In this document: piece by piece, positions 41,986 through 51,024 of the stretch | How positions within the stretch are numbered: position 1 is the stretch's first letter | Layout: every line of letters starts with the position of its first letter | Origin: Enterococcus faecalis_A | Lineage (GTDB): Bacteria; Bacillota; Bacilli; Lactobacillales; Enterococcaceae | DNA length: 64,000 nucleotides | Direction of reading: 5' to 3' | Assembly: GCA_051295955.1 (NCBI GenBank) | Contig: JBPDWA010000003.1 | Span: 62,001 to 126,000, forward strand | The notes under the pieces: model-generated | What the model saw: the letters and a program-made list of their open reading frames with translations, nothing else | What the model was told of the DNA's origin: nothing | The model's database searches: none | Translations under genes and position numbers: made by a program

Positions 41986-42912
41986 TTACATACCGGCGAG
42001 CTTTTTGGCTTTTTCAGTATTGGCAAAGTGGAGCTTGGCATATTGACCCAACAGCGCAAGGCCCCCTTTTTTTAGAACTTTGGCTCCAGCTTGGTCAGCG
42101 GCAGCGCCGGCGCCAGAAGGAACTTTGAAGCCTAGCTCTTGAGTGGCTCGAACCAACTCTTCTAAAAAGGCAGCCCGGCTAAGAATTGAAGCTGCTGCTA
42201 CAGCTATGTGGTACTGTTCTCCTTTAGTGATAAAAAAGAGTTTTTCTGCTACTTGATTGGCTTCACCGCTAACGTATTTTCGATAATTAGCAGCTGGAGT
42301 GAACTGGTCAATTAAAATGCCAGCTGGTTTTTCCGGGGCAATCTCTTTTAATAGAAGAAAAATTGCTTGGTTATGCAACGCAACTTTCATATGGACTGCA
42401 TTGTATTGTGGTTGAATTGCGTTGTATTTTGTCGGTTGTAGTGTCAAAAGTTTATAGGGAATTAGTTCTTTAATCACTTGTGATAACTGGATAATTTGAG
42501 GATCGGTGAGTTCTTTGGAATCTCGCACCCCTAAGGCTTTTAATTTAGCAATCATTTCCTTTGCTACATAGGCAGCGCAGACGGTCAAAGGACCAAAGTA
42601 GCTGCCGTTGCCTACTTCATCGCTGCCGATAACAGACCATTGACTAAAATTGGACGGTAAAGCAGTGTTATTGGCCGCTGTTTTTTTCTTTTTGGAGGGT
42701 AAGAGCGCACCTTCCCAGTGAGCGGCTTCTTGTGATGCCGCTGGACCTTGAAACATTACTTTTCCTGATTGGTAGGCTGTGATGGTGGTGGCGCCGGCTT
42801 TCGCTGTAAAGACAGTATAAGGGACTTTTTTGGTCAGTAGATGGCCTTGATAGTGCTGTTTCATTTTTGAAAGTGTAGCCGGAGTAACTTTGATTACATA
42901 GTTTTGAGCCAT
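41986..42912 (-). CDS. rnhC: Ribonuclease HIII
   Basis: A 308-residue RNase that degrades the RNA strand of RNA-DNA hybrids. The N-terminal DUF3378 (TBP-like substrate-binding) domain, about residues 1-75, is followed by a linker and the RNase HII/HIII core. The catalytic DEG triad begins at D98-E99 in IGSDEVGNGSYFGPLTV. Other acidic residues lie in GVRDSKELTD and AGILIDQF. Length fits the family. GAAAGGAGC precedes the ATG. It is transcribed alone towards the bidirectional terminator. The 160 bases after its stop hold no gene. Confidence 0.95.
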   Translation of the reverse strand: MAQNYVIKVTPATLSKMKQHYQGHLLTKKVPYTVFTAKAGATTITAYQSGKVMFQGPAASQEAAHWEGALLPSKKKKTAANNTALPSNFSQWSVIGSDEVGNGSYFGPLTVCAAYVAKEMIAKLKALGVRDSKELTDPQIIQLSQVIKELIPYKLLTLQPTKYNAIQPQYNAVHMKVALHNQAIFLLLKEIAPEKPAGILIDQFTPAANYRKYVSGEANQVAEKLFFITKGEQYHIAVAAASILSRAAFLEELVRATQELGFKVPSGAGAAADQAGAKVLKKGGLALLGQYAKLHFANTEKAKKLAGM

Positions 42913-43057
42913 AATTGAGCTCCTTTCTTTAGAGAAAGATTCTTATTTATAGTAATCGAAAAAAAAGAAAAAGAAAAGCCGTTTTGTTCATTAAAGATGG
43001 AGGTGATAGGAGCAATTGGTAAAATCATTAGTTACTTACTGGTGACAATTGGTAAAG

Positions 43058-43086
43058 TTGAGTTTTTTTGCCAATTGTGTTATGAT
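43058..43086 (+). promoter_or_regulatory. Promoter of the rimP-nusA-infB operon
   Basis: TTGAGT (43058-43063), 17-base spacer, TATGAT (43081-43086). Confidence 0.7.
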
Positions 43087-43112
43087 AACAGTAAAGTAAT
43101 GATACCAGTTGG

Positions 43113-43141
43113 GAGTGAGCGGATTTCTGCTCACTCTTTTT
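43113..43141 (+). terminator. Leader terminator/attenuator before rimP
   Basis: GAGTGAGC (43113-43120) pairs with GCTCACTC (43129-43136), followed by TTTTT. It lies downstream of the promoter and about 90 bases before rimP, so the operon must be transcribed through it. This suggests attenuation control. Confidence 0.7.
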
Positions 43142-43232
43142 AATGGAACCAGTCAGACCAAAGCTTTATAAAAACAGCAGATCATCTGCCAGTCAATGGT
43201 ACGTTACATTAATCTCGAAGGAGGCGTAAAAT

Positions 43233-43706
43233 TTGAGTAGTGTTGTGGAGACTATTACTGAGTTAGTCACCCCCATTTTAGCGCAACAAAATTTTGAACT
43301 TGTAGATGTAGAGTTTGTCAAGGAAGGCAAAAACTGGTTTTTACGGGTATTCATCGATAAAGAAGGCGGCATTGACATTGAAGAGTGTGCCTTAGTAAGT
43401 GAACAATTAAGTGAACAACTGGATGCCCTGGATCCCGATCCGATTCCGCAAGCTTATTTTTTGGAAGTATCTTCTCCAGGAGCGGAACGGCCATTAAAAA
43501 AAGAAAGTGACTACCAACAAGCTGTCGGTGAGTATATTCACATCTCGCTTTACCAAGCAGTCGCTGGTGAAAAACAATACGAAGGAACGCTATTATCGGT
43601 GGATAAACAGCAGTTGACCCTTCAAGTAAAAGTGAAAACCCGAGTAAAAGAGCTGACTTTTGAACGGAAAAACATTGCCAAAGCACGTTTAGCAATTCAA
43701 TTTTAA
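43233..43706 (+). CDS. rimP: Ribosome maturation factor RimP
   Basis: A 157-residue protein for 30S subunit assembly. The N-terminal domain has FELVDVEFVKEGKNWFLRVFIDKEGGIDIEEC, and YFLEVSSPGAERPLK is the family signature between the domains. The C-terminal SH3-like domain follows. The start codon is TTG, eight bases after AAGGAGG. It is the first gene of the conserved rimP-nusA-ylxR-ylxQ-infB-rbfA operon. Confidence 0.95.
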   Translation: MSSVVETITELVTPILAQQNFELVDVEFVKEGKNWFLRVFIDKEGGIDIEECALVSEQLSEQLDALDPDPIPQAYFLEVSSPGAERPLKKESDYQQAVGEYIHISLYQAVAGEKQYEGTLLSVDKQQLTLQVKVKTRVKELTFERKNIAKARLAIQF

Positions 43707-43806
43707 CGACCGATACTCACATAAAAATCGGAAGATCACCCACTAAGACTGCGATCTTTTAAAAAGAATGCAGTCGTGAATTTAACGCAGGAGGAAGAAA
43801 TAAACC

Positions 43807-45003
43807 ATGAGTAAAGAAATGTTAAACGCATTAGACACACTGGAAGCGGAAAAAGGAATTTCTAAAGAAACAGTGATTGAAGCGTTGCAGGCAGCCCTAG
43901 TTTCTGCTTATAAAAGACACTATGGCCAAGCGACAAATGTAGAAGTGGATTTCGATGCCAAAAAGGGCAATATTCACGTTTATGCAGTCAAAGAAGTGAC
44001 CGAGGAAGTCTTTGATTCTCAACTAGAAGTTTCTTTAAAAGATGCTGTAGCCATTAATGGCGCTTATGAAGTGGGCGACAAGATTCGCTTTGAAGTAACC
44101 CCAAAAGATTTTGGACGTATTGCGGCGCAAACGGCAAAACAAGTTATCTTACAACGAGTTCGTGAAGCAGAAAGAACCATTATTTATAATGAATTCAGTG
44201 AATACGAAAACGATATTATGCAAGGCATTGTGGAACGCCAAGACCGTCGTTATATCTACGTTAACTTAGGTAAAATTGAAGCTGTTTTATCCAAACAAGA
44301 CCAAATGCCCAATGAATTTTATCAACCTCATGATCGGATTAAAGTCTACGTATCACGAGTTGAAAACACATCAAAAGGGCCGCAAGTGTTTGTTAGCCGC
44401 AGCCATCCGGATTTATTAAAGCGTTTATTTGAACAAGAAATACCTGAAGTGTATGATGGAATTGTAGAAATTGTCAGCGTAGCCCGTGAAGCAGGGGATC
44501 GTTCAAAAGTTGCAGTTCGCTCAACAGATCCTAATATTGACCCGGTAGGAACTTGTGTCGGACCAAAAGGCCAGCGTGTGCAAGCAATCGTTAATGAATT
44601 AAAAGGCGAAAACATGGATATCGTAGAGTGGAACGAAGATCCAGCAGTATACATTAGTAATGCTTTAAATCCTGCTCAAGTACTTGATGTAATTTTTGAT
44701 CCAGAAAATCATAGAGCCTGTACCGTTGTGGTTCCTGATTACCAATTGTCATTAGCGATTGGTAAACGCGGACAAAACGCTCGCCTAGCAGCGAAATTAA
44801 CGGCTTATAAAATTGATATTAAAGCTGAATCTGATATGGTAGAGTACTATGAGAAACAAGCCGAGACTTCTGAAGCAACAGCCGTCGACAGTTATGACGA
44901 AGCCATTCTTACTTCTGATATGACGGCCGATGACTATGAAAATATAGCCCACGAAACAAAAGCTGACTCACTAGCGGAAGCAGCAGAAACTACCGAAGAA
45001 TAA
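43807..45003 (+). CDS. nusA: Transcription termination/antitermination factor NusA
   Basis: A 398-residue RNA polymerase-binding factor that controls pausing, termination and antitermination. The N-terminal polymerase-binding domain (1-130) is followed by an S1 domain (NDIMQGIVERQDRRYIYVNLG) and two KH domains (GPKGQRVQAIVNELKGE and AIGKRGQNARLAAKLT). A short acidic tail replaces the longer C-terminal repeats found in proteobacteria, as is normal for Firmicutes. GGAGGAAG precedes the ATG. Confidence 0.97.
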   Translation: MSKEMLNALDTLEAEKGISKETVIEALQAALVSAYKRHYGQATNVEVDFDAKKGNIHVYAVKEVTEEVFDSQLEVSLKDAVAINGAYEVGDKIRFEVTPKDFGRIAAQTAKQVILQRVREAERTIIYNEFSEYENDIMQGIVERQDRRYIYVNLGKIEAVLSKQDQMPNEFYQPHDRIKVYVSRVENTSKGPQVFVSRSHPDLLKRLFEQEIPEVYDGIVEIVSVAREAGDRSKVAVRSTDPNIDPVGTCVGPKGQRVQAIVNELKGENMDIVEWNEDPAVYISNALNPAQVLDVIFDPENHRACTVVVPDYQLSLAIGKRGQNARLAAKLTAYKIDIKAESDMVEYYEKQAETSEATAVDSYDEAILTSDMTADDYENIAHETKADSLAEAAETTEE

Positions 45004-45027
45004 AGCAAACGTTTTGGAGGAGAAAAA

Positions 45028-45327
45028 ATGAAGAAAAGAAAAATTCCAATGCGTAAATCAGTCGTTTCAGGAATGATGAAACCGAAAAAAGAACTCGTTC
45101 GTATTACGCGTTCCAAAGAAGGCGAGGTAGCACTTGATCCTTCCGGAAGACTACCTGGAAGAGGAGCCTACGTTGATCTCGACCCAGAAGAAGTTCAAAA
45201 AGCTTGGGACAAAAAGATTTTGGATCGTGTACTGGACGTCAAATTGTCGGATGAATTTTATCAAGAACTCTTGGACTACGTAAGTCATCAAAAAGCACGC
45301 AAAGAGTTGTTTGGCGATGGAAAATAA
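45028..45327 (+). CDS. ylxR: YlxR (DUF448) RNA-binding protein
   Basis: A 99-residue basic protein with the DUF448 signature GRLPGRGAYVDLD and an N-terminal KIPMRKSVVSG stretch. The usual CxxC-like RTCV motif is altered to RKSV. YlxR homologues bind nucleic acid and influence RNase P activity and nucleoid functions in some Firmicutes. It lies between nusA and the L7Ae-like gene, overlapping the latter by 11 bases. Confidence 0.92.
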   Translation: MKKRKIPMRKSVVSGMMKPKKELVRITRSKEGEVALDPSGRLPGRGAYVDLDPEEVQKAWDKKILDRVLDVKLSDEFYQELLDYVSHQKARKELFGDGK

Positions 45328-45622
45328 AGCAAAGATTTTAAATATGCTAGGCTTGGCTATGCGAGCGAACAAACTTGTCACAGGGGAAGAATTAACCCTT
45401 AAAGACCTTCGCAGCAACACGACAAAATTTGTTTTTGTGGCAGCCGATGCCAGTGAAAATACTAGAAAAAAATTCAAGGACAAATGTTCTTATTATAACG
45501 TTCCTGTCAGCGAGTCGTTAGATCAGGCCGAACTTAGTCAAGCAATCGGAAGAACGCGCATGATTATTGGCATCAATGACCATGGATTTGCGGCCAAAAT
45601 TAAGGAACTAATCAAAGGTTAG
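45317..45622 (+). CDS. ylxQ: L7Ae-like kink-turn RNA-binding protein YlxQ
   Basis: A 101-residue L7Ae/L30e-fold protein (KILNMLGLAMRANKLVTGEE, then FVFVAADASENTRKKF). B. subtilis YlxQ binds kink-turn RNA. I take ATG 45317 as the start; the open frame also allows TTG 45311. Its start overlaps the ylxR end, suggesting translational coupling. infB follows after 12 bases. Confidence 0.93.
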   Translation: MENKAKILNMLGLAMRANKLVTGEELTLKDLRSNTTKFVFVAADASENTRKKFKDKCSYYNVPVSESLDQAELSQAIGRTRMIIGINDHGFAAKIKELIKG

Positions 45623-45634
45623 GAAGGTGATTGC

Positions 45635-48049
45635 ATGGGGAAAAAGAGAATTTATGAATTAGCCAAAGAAATTAATCAATCAAGCAAAGTCGTCGTCGAT
45701 AAAGCCCACAAACTAGGAATCGATGTCAAAAATCATATGGGCGCAATTACATCTGAACAAGAAACCAAGCTTCGTCAAGCATTTAAAGGAGGAACTCCCG
45801 TAAACTCACAACAAAAAGAACACCATAAGCCTCAAGTAGGTCATGGTAAACAACAACCAGTTGCTAAAAAAACACAACAGCCAAAAGCACAACCGTCAAC
45901 TACACCAAAAAATAACCAAGGAACAGTTCAAAACGGGAATCAACCAAGAAATAATCAAAACCGGTCAGGTCAAGCCAATCAAAACAACCAAAATCGTTCC
46001 GGTCAAAACCGTAACAGCCAACAAGGACAAGCTAAACGTCCTGCAAATAACAACCAAACTACGAACCAACAACGTTCAGGCCATGCGGGAAATACAACGA
46101 ATCAAAATCGGAATACTAACAATGGCAACCACAACCAAAATCGTGGCAATAGTTTTGGCGGTTCTCAAAACCGTAATAACCGCCACAACAATTTCAATAA
46201 TCAAAATCGTAATCGATTTAATAAAAAAGGAAAAAAAGGCAAGCATCCAGAATCAAATAAACCAGCTGTGCCAGCACGTAAATTCCGTGAGTTACCAGAT
46301 GTATTAGAGTACACTGAAGGAATGAATGTCGCTGATATTGCGAAAAAAATTCATCGCGAACCGGCAGAAATCATCAAAAAATTATTCATGATGGGCGTAA
46401 TGGTTAATCAAAACCAATCATTGGATAAAGATACAATTGAATTATTAGCTGTCGATTATGGAATGGAGCCACAAGAAAAAGTTCAGGTAGACCTCGCTGA
46501 TATCGATAAATTCTTTGAACCGGAAGCAATTTCAGAAGAAAATTTAGTGACGCGTCCACCAGTTGTAACTATTATGGGACACGTTGACCATGGGAAAACA
46601 ACCTTGTTGGATACGCTGCGCCATTCTCGTGTTACCTCAGGTGAAGCCGGCGGTATCACACAACATATTGGTGCGTACCAAATCAATATTGATGGCAAAC
46701 CGATTACTTTCTTGGATACGCCAGGACACGCAGCCTTCACTAGTATGCGGGCTCGAGGTGCCAGCATTACTGATATTACGATTTTAGTAGTAGCAGCTGA
46801 TGATGGTGTGATGCCACAAACTGTTGAAGCAATCAACCATGCAAAAGCCGCTAAAGTACCAATCATAGTAGCTGTTAATAAAATTGACAAGCCAGGAGCT
46901 AATCCGGATCATGTGAAGCAGGAATTAAGTGAATATGAATTAATTCCGGAAGAATGGGGCGGTGATACTATTTTCGTCAATATCTCTGCGAAGTTCAATC
47001 AAAATATCGATGAACTACTGGAAAATATTCTTTTAATTGCTGAAGTGGAAGACTTAAAAGCTGATCCTAGCCAACGGGCAATCGGGACAGTTATTGAAGC
47101 CCGTTTAGACAAAGGCAAAGGCCCTGTTGCAACACTATTGGTTCAACAAGGAACCTTAAACGTCGGCGATCCAATCGTGGTCGGTAATACGTTCGGTCGG
47201 GTTCGTGTGATGGCCAATGATATAGGTCGTCGTGACAAAACAGCAGGTCCAGCAACACCCGTTGAAATAACCGGTCTTAATGATGTACCCCAAGCTGGTG
47301 ATCGTTTCGTTGTCTTTGAAGATGAGAAAACAGCGCGACAAGCTGGGGAAGAACGGGCAAAACGAGCTTTACTCGAACAACGCTCAGCCAATAGCCGGGT
47401 AACTTTAGATAACTTATTTGAAAGCTTGAAAGAAGGTCAATTAAAAGAAGTTAACGTTATCATTAAAGCCGACGTGCAAGGATCAGCTGAAGCCTTAGCA
47501 GCCAGTCTTCAAAAAATCGACGTAGAAGATGTACGTGTGAAAATTGTTCACTCAGCAGTCGGAGCGATCAATGAAAGCGACGTTACTTTAGCTGCGGCAA
47601 GTAATGCGATCATCATCGGTTTCAATGTACGACCTACACCACAAGCGAAACAGCAAGCTGAGCAAGAAGAAGTTGATATTCGATTACACCGAATTATCTA
47701 CAAAGCAATTGAAGAAATTGAAACAGCGATGAAAGGCTTGCTTGATCCTGAATATGAAGAAAAAATTACCGGTCAAATGGCAGTACGTGAGCTTTACAAA
47801 GTCTCTAAAGTGGGAACAATTGCCGGCTGTTATGTAACCGAAGGGGTCATTCGTCGTGAGAGCGGGGTTCGTGTCATCCGTGACGGCATTGTGATCTATG
47901 AAGGCAAATTAGCCAGCTTAAAACGTTTCAAAGATGACGTCAAAGAAGTAAAACTTGGCTTTGAATGTGGAGCGATGATTGAAAACTTCAATGATTTACG
48001 AATCGATGACGTCATTGAAGGCTTTGTGATGGAAGAAGTGTCTAAATAA
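45635..48049 (+). CDS. infB: Translation initiation factor IF-2
   Basis: An 804-residue GTPase that places initiator tRNA on the 30S subunit. The first domain (residues 1-50) is followed by a long disordered Asn/Gln/Arg-rich linker (about 55-215, with repeated NQNRSGQ and NNQNRN units). The conserved core comes next: IF2_N domain about 220-275, G1 GHVDHGKTTLLDTLRHS near 314, G3 DTPGHAAFT, G4 NKIDKP, then domains II to IV. The linker is lineage-variable. A long frame-shifted open frame over the linker (45843-46307) is a composition artefact. Confidence 0.97.
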   Translation: MGKKRIYELAKEINQSSKVVVDKAHKLGIDVKNHMGAITSEQETKLRQAFKGGTPVNSQQKEHHKPQVGHGKQQPVAKKTQQPKAQPSTTPKNNQGTVQNGNQPRNNQNRSGQANQNNQNRSGQNRNSQQGQAKRPANNNQTTNQQRSGHAGNTTNQNRNTNNGNHNQNRGNSFGGSQNRNNRHNNFNNQNRNRFNKKGKKGKHPESNKPAVPARKFRELPDVLEYTEGMNVADIAKKIHREPAEIIKKLFMMGVMVNQNQSLDKDTIELLAVDYGMEPQEKVQVDLADIDKFFEPEAISEENLVTRPPVVTIMGHVDHGKTTLLDTLRHSRVTSGEAGGITQHIGAYQINIDGKPITFLDTPGHAAFTSMRARGASITDITILVVAADDGVMPQTVEAINHAKAAKVPIIVAVNKIDKPGANPDHVKQELSEYELIPEEWGGDTIFVNISAKFNQNIDELLENILLIAEVEDLKADPSQRAIGTVIEARLDKGKGPVATLLVQQGTLNVGDPIVVGNTFGRVRVMANDIGRRDKTAGPATPVEITGLNDVPQAGDRFVVFEDEKTARQAGEERAKRALLEQRSANSRVTLDNLFESLKEGQLKEVNVIIKADVQGSAEALAASLQKIDVEDVRVKIVHSAVGAINESDVTLAAASNAIIIGFNVRPTPQAKQQAEQEEVDIRLHRIIYKAIEEIETAMKGLLDPEYEEKITGQMAVRELYKVSKVGTIAGCYVTEGVIRRESGVRVIRDGIVIYEGKLASLKRFKDDVKEVKLGFECGAMIENFNDLRIDDVIEGFVMEEVSK

Positions 48050-48080
48050 AGAGAATTTCTACAAGAATGGAGGAAAACAA

Positions 48081-48431
48081 ATGGCAAACTATCGTGACCG
48101 ACGCGTCGGTCAAGAAATCATGCGAGAAGTCAATGATATCTTAAGAAAACGAATCAGAGATCCGCGAGTAAAAGATATTACCATTACGGATGTACGGGTA
48201 ACGGGTGATCTTCAACAAGCAACGATCTATTACAGTTTGTTGTCTGATTTAGCCTCTAACCAACAAAAAGCACAACAAGGTCTGGAAAAGGCTAAAGGCT
48301 TAATCCGAAAAGAACTAGGACAGCGGTTAACCTTGTATAAAACACCTGAACTATTCTTTGAGCAGGACCAATCCGTCCAATACGGTAACCACATTGACGA
48401 TTTGATTCGTAAGTTGAATCAGGAAGAATAA
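48081..48431 (+). CDS. rbfA: Ribosome-binding factor A
   Basis: A 116-residue KH-fold protein for 16S rRNA 5'-end maturation and cold adaptation. It begins NYRDRRVGQEIMREVNDIL and contains the DPRVKDITITDVRVTGDLQQATIYY signature region. AATGGAGG precedes the ATG. It is the last gene of the nusA operon, and a strong terminator follows. Confidence 0.96.
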   Translation: MANYRDRRVGQEIMREVNDILRKRIRDPRVKDITITDVRVTGDLQQATIYYSLLSDLASNQQKAQQGLEKAKGLIRKELGQRLTLYKTPELFFEQDQSVQYGNHIDDLIRKLNQEE

Positions 48432-48440
48432 AATGCTATC

Positions 48441-48488
48441 AAAAATAGCGGATCAATCATTCAGTAGAATCATTGATCCGCTATTTTT
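48441..48488 (+). terminator. Strong terminator of the nusA operon
   Basis: AAAAATAGCGGATCAAT (48441-48457) pairs perfectly with ATTGATCCGCTATTTTT (48472-48488). Confidence 0.93.
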
Positions 48489-48780
48489 CTTACCGGGATG
48501 TTCTTTTTAAAAGTATGCTTTTGTTGTGTCTTTGACAAAATTGGCCTCCAATAGCAGCTAAGGATTCGGACTGTTTTTACGTTTTTTGAGATGCTATTGC
48601 CTCATCAACTGTTCTCTATTTTTGAGCGTAGTTGATCTTTAGCGAAACCATTTAATAAAGAGCTAATGGATGGACATTCGTTAAAGCCTCTTGATTTGCT
48701 GGGATGTTGGCTGGAGGTTTTTTATGTTTGCTAGGAACTTATCAGAACTTACTGTACACTAGCTAGGAACATGCTATAAT
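48489..48780 (+). promoter_or_regulatory. Intergenic region with extended -10 promoter for truB
   Basis: About 290 bases with no gene. A consensus extended -10, TGCTATAAT (48772-48780), lies 36 bases before truB. The rest holds nothing I can identify. Confidence 0.6.
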
Positions 48781-48816
48781 GATAAAGTTAATGCGTCTAA
48801 GTTTGGAGGAAGTTAA

Positions 48817-49737
48817 ATGGATGGAATTTTACCATTGTGGAAAGAACGAGGCATGACCAGTCATGATTGTGTTCTCAAGCTGAGAAAAATTTTACATACA
48901 AAAAAAATTGGTCACGGTGGAACCTTAGATCCAGATGTAGCTGGTGTCTTACCAATTTGTATCGGCAAGGGAACTAAAGTCATTGAGTATTTGGTGGATT
49001 CAGGAAAAACGTATGAAGGAGAAATTACCATGGGGGTTGCTACTACTACAGAAGACGCCAGTGGTGAGAAAGTGGCAGTAAAAGCTGTTACGGCTCCTTT
49101 GACGATTGCTGAAATTGATGCTGCTATGGAGAGTATGGTAGGAGAAATCACCCAAATTCCGCCTATGTATTCTGCCGTTAAAGTCAATGGCAAACGTTTG
49201 TACGAATATGCTCGTAATGGCCAGAGTGTTGAACGTCCAACGCGCACAGCACAAATTACTGCTTTTGAAAGGACCAGTACGCCTATTTTTGATGAAGTGA
49301 CCCAAACGCAGCGCTGGTGCTTTAAGGTCGTTTGTGGCAAAGGGACTTACGTGCGAACGCTAGCTGTTGATACAGGTGCAAAGCTAGGCTTCCCTGCCCA
49401 TATGTCTCAGTTAACTCGAATCGCCAGCGGAGGACTAAAGGCGAAACAATGTGTAACATTAGCGCAAGTTGTTGAAAAAATGACGACTGCAAAGCTAGAC
49501 GATTGTTTGTTGCCTATTGAGGTAGCTGTTGCTCAATTTCCGCGGATTGATTTAACTGACGATTTATACCGAAAAGTCAAAAACGGAATGCGGCTCCAGC
49601 AAAGGGAATTAGGTCTTTGTCAACAGCCAACTAGTTTAGTGGCTTTATTTTATAACAATCAAGTGGTGAGCTTATACATGGCTCATCCAACTCAAAACGA
49701 GGTATTGAAACCTAGCAAAGTTTTAAGAAATACCTAA
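48817..49737 (+). CDS. truB: tRNA pseudouridine-55 synthase
   Basis: A 306-residue enzyme that makes pseudouridine at position 55 of the tRNA T-loop. The catalytic Asp is D38 in GGTLDPDVAGVLPI. PPMYSAVKVNGKRLYEYAR and GKGTYVRTLAVDTG are further signatures. GGAGGAAG precedes the ATG. ribF follows after 27 bases, the usual truB-ribF pair. Confidence 0.96.
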   Translation: MDGILPLWKERGMTSHDCVLKLRKILHTKKIGHGGTLDPDVAGVLPICIGKGTKVIEYLVDSGKTYEGEITMGVATTTEDASGEKVAVKAVTAPLTIAEIDAAMESMVGEITQIPPMYSAVKVNGKRLYEYARNGQSVERPTRTAQITAFERTSTPIFDEVTQTQRWCFKVVCGKGTYVRTLAVDTGAKLGFPAHMSQLTRIASGGLKAKQCVTLAQVVEKMTTAKLDDCLLPIEVAVAQFPRIDLTDDLYRKVKNGMRLQQRELGLCQQPTSLVALFYNNQVVSLYMAHPTQNEVLKPSKVLRNT

Positions 49738-49764
49738 TACTCCTAAAGAAAGAAGTCATTTATT

Positions 49765-50709
49765 ATGGAAATTATTCACCTTCACCATCCATATGACCCA
49801 GCACAAATTCCAACAGCTGATGTTGTCATGGTTTTAGGCTTTTTTGATGGCGTTCATAAAGGTCATCAAAAAGTCATCCAAACTGGTAAAGAAATTGCTC
49901 AAACGCGCGGCTTAAAATTGGCAGTTATGACGTTTAATCAACATCCTTCCATCGTGTTTCAAAAAGTGTTACCAGAAAATATGAAGTATTTAACTAGTTT
50001 GGAACAAAAAGAGCGCTTAATGGTGGAACAAGGCGTAGATATTTTATACATCGTAGAATTTACTTCAGCGTTCGCTCATTTAAAGCCACAAGCGTTTGTG
50101 GATCAATATATTGTAGCCTTGCAAGCGCAAGTGGCTGTTTCAGGGTTTGACTATACCTATGGTCCAAAAGAAATTGCCAGTGTTAAACAGCTGCCAGGAT
50201 ATGCCCGGGGCCGTTTTGAAGTGGTAACAGTCCCCAAAGAAGAACGAGCTGGTGGTAAAATTAGTTCAACTCGTATTCGAGAGCAGATGGAAGCCGGCAA
50301 TATGGAAGCGGTGGCTGAGTTATTAGGCTATGTTTATGAAACGGAAGGTACCGTGGTTCACGGTGATGCTCGTGGTCGTTTATTAGGTTTTCCAACGGCA
50401 AACGTGAAAGTAAAAAGTACTGTTCGTCTACCAAGAATCGGTGTTTACGCTGTAGAAATCCAAATAGGGGATTATTGGTATGCCGCCATGGGCTCTATTG
50501 GACATAACGATACATTTGGTGCGGGGCGTGCTTTGACAGTGGAAGTTTATATTTTGAATTTTCATCAGGATATTTATGGCGAACGAGTAGCTGTGCGCTG
50601 GCACCATTATTTGCGAGATCAAGTGAAGTTCGCTGGTGCTGAACCGTTGATTGAACAATTAAAACAAGATGAACAGGCGACTGCAGCGTATTTTGAATAC
50701 CAAAAATGA
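49765..50709 (+). CDS. ribF: Bifunctional riboflavin kinase/FAD synthetase
   Basis: A 314-residue enzyme that phosphorylates riboflavin to FMN and adenylates it to FAD. The N-terminal nucleotidyltransferase domain has GFFDGVHKGHQKVI (about 25-38) and ISSTRIREQM. The C-terminal kinase domain carries GDARGRLLGFPTANVKV and YAAMGSIGHNDTF. It follows truB and is ended by a terminator. Confidence 0.96.
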   Translation: MEIIHLHHPYDPAQIPTADVVMVLGFFDGVHKGHQKVIQTGKEIAQTRGLKLAVMTFNQHPSIVFQKVLPENMKYLTSLEQKERLMVEQGVDILYIVEFTSAFAHLKPQAFVDQYIVALQAQVAVSGFDYTYGPKEIASVKQLPGYARGRFEVVTVPKEERAGGKISSTRIREQMEAGNMEAVAELLGYVYETEGTVVHGDARGRLLGFPTANVKVKSTVRLPRIGVYAVEIQIGDYWYAAMGSIGHNDTFGAGRALTVEVYILNFHQDIYGERVAVRWHHYLRDQVKFAGAEPLIEQLKQDEQATAAYFEYQK

Positions 50710-50770
50710 TCAGTTATTTGCAAAGAAAACCTTTTTGAGTGATTTTTCTAAAGCGTTAATTACAGTTAAT

Positions 50771-50800
50771 CTACAGCTAATTTTGGCTGTAGTTTTTTTT
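50771..50800 (+). terminator. Terminator after ribF
   Basis: CTACAGC (50771-50777) pairs with GCTGTAG (50786-50792), followed by eight T. Confidence 0.9.
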
Positions 50801-51024
50801 AAAGTTGCAACAGTTTTACCGGCATTGGGGCATTAAACATAGTTAAATAAATGTCAGTAGATAAAAACTTCTGTTGACATTCATAACTGCAGCTTTTTTT
50901 TAAATTTAAATTACTGGGCGTGATTTCCATAAGTTTTCATTATGTCTTCATAATTTTTTCGGTATTTGCTTTTGTTCTTAATTTGATATGCTTAAAGCTA
51001 ACGAATAAGAAGAGGTGAGTTCTG
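50801..51024 (+). promoter_or_regulatory. Intergenic region before the SEDS gene pair
   Basis: About 220 bases with no gene. The ribosome site AGAGGTGAG lies seven bases before the first SEDS ATG. No strong promoter was identified. Confidence 0.3.

Noticed and set aside
45843..46307. 154-codon open frame inside infB
   Set aside because: It is the +1-type frame of the Asn/Gln-rich linker, kept open by AA-rich codons. No ribosome site and no family match.
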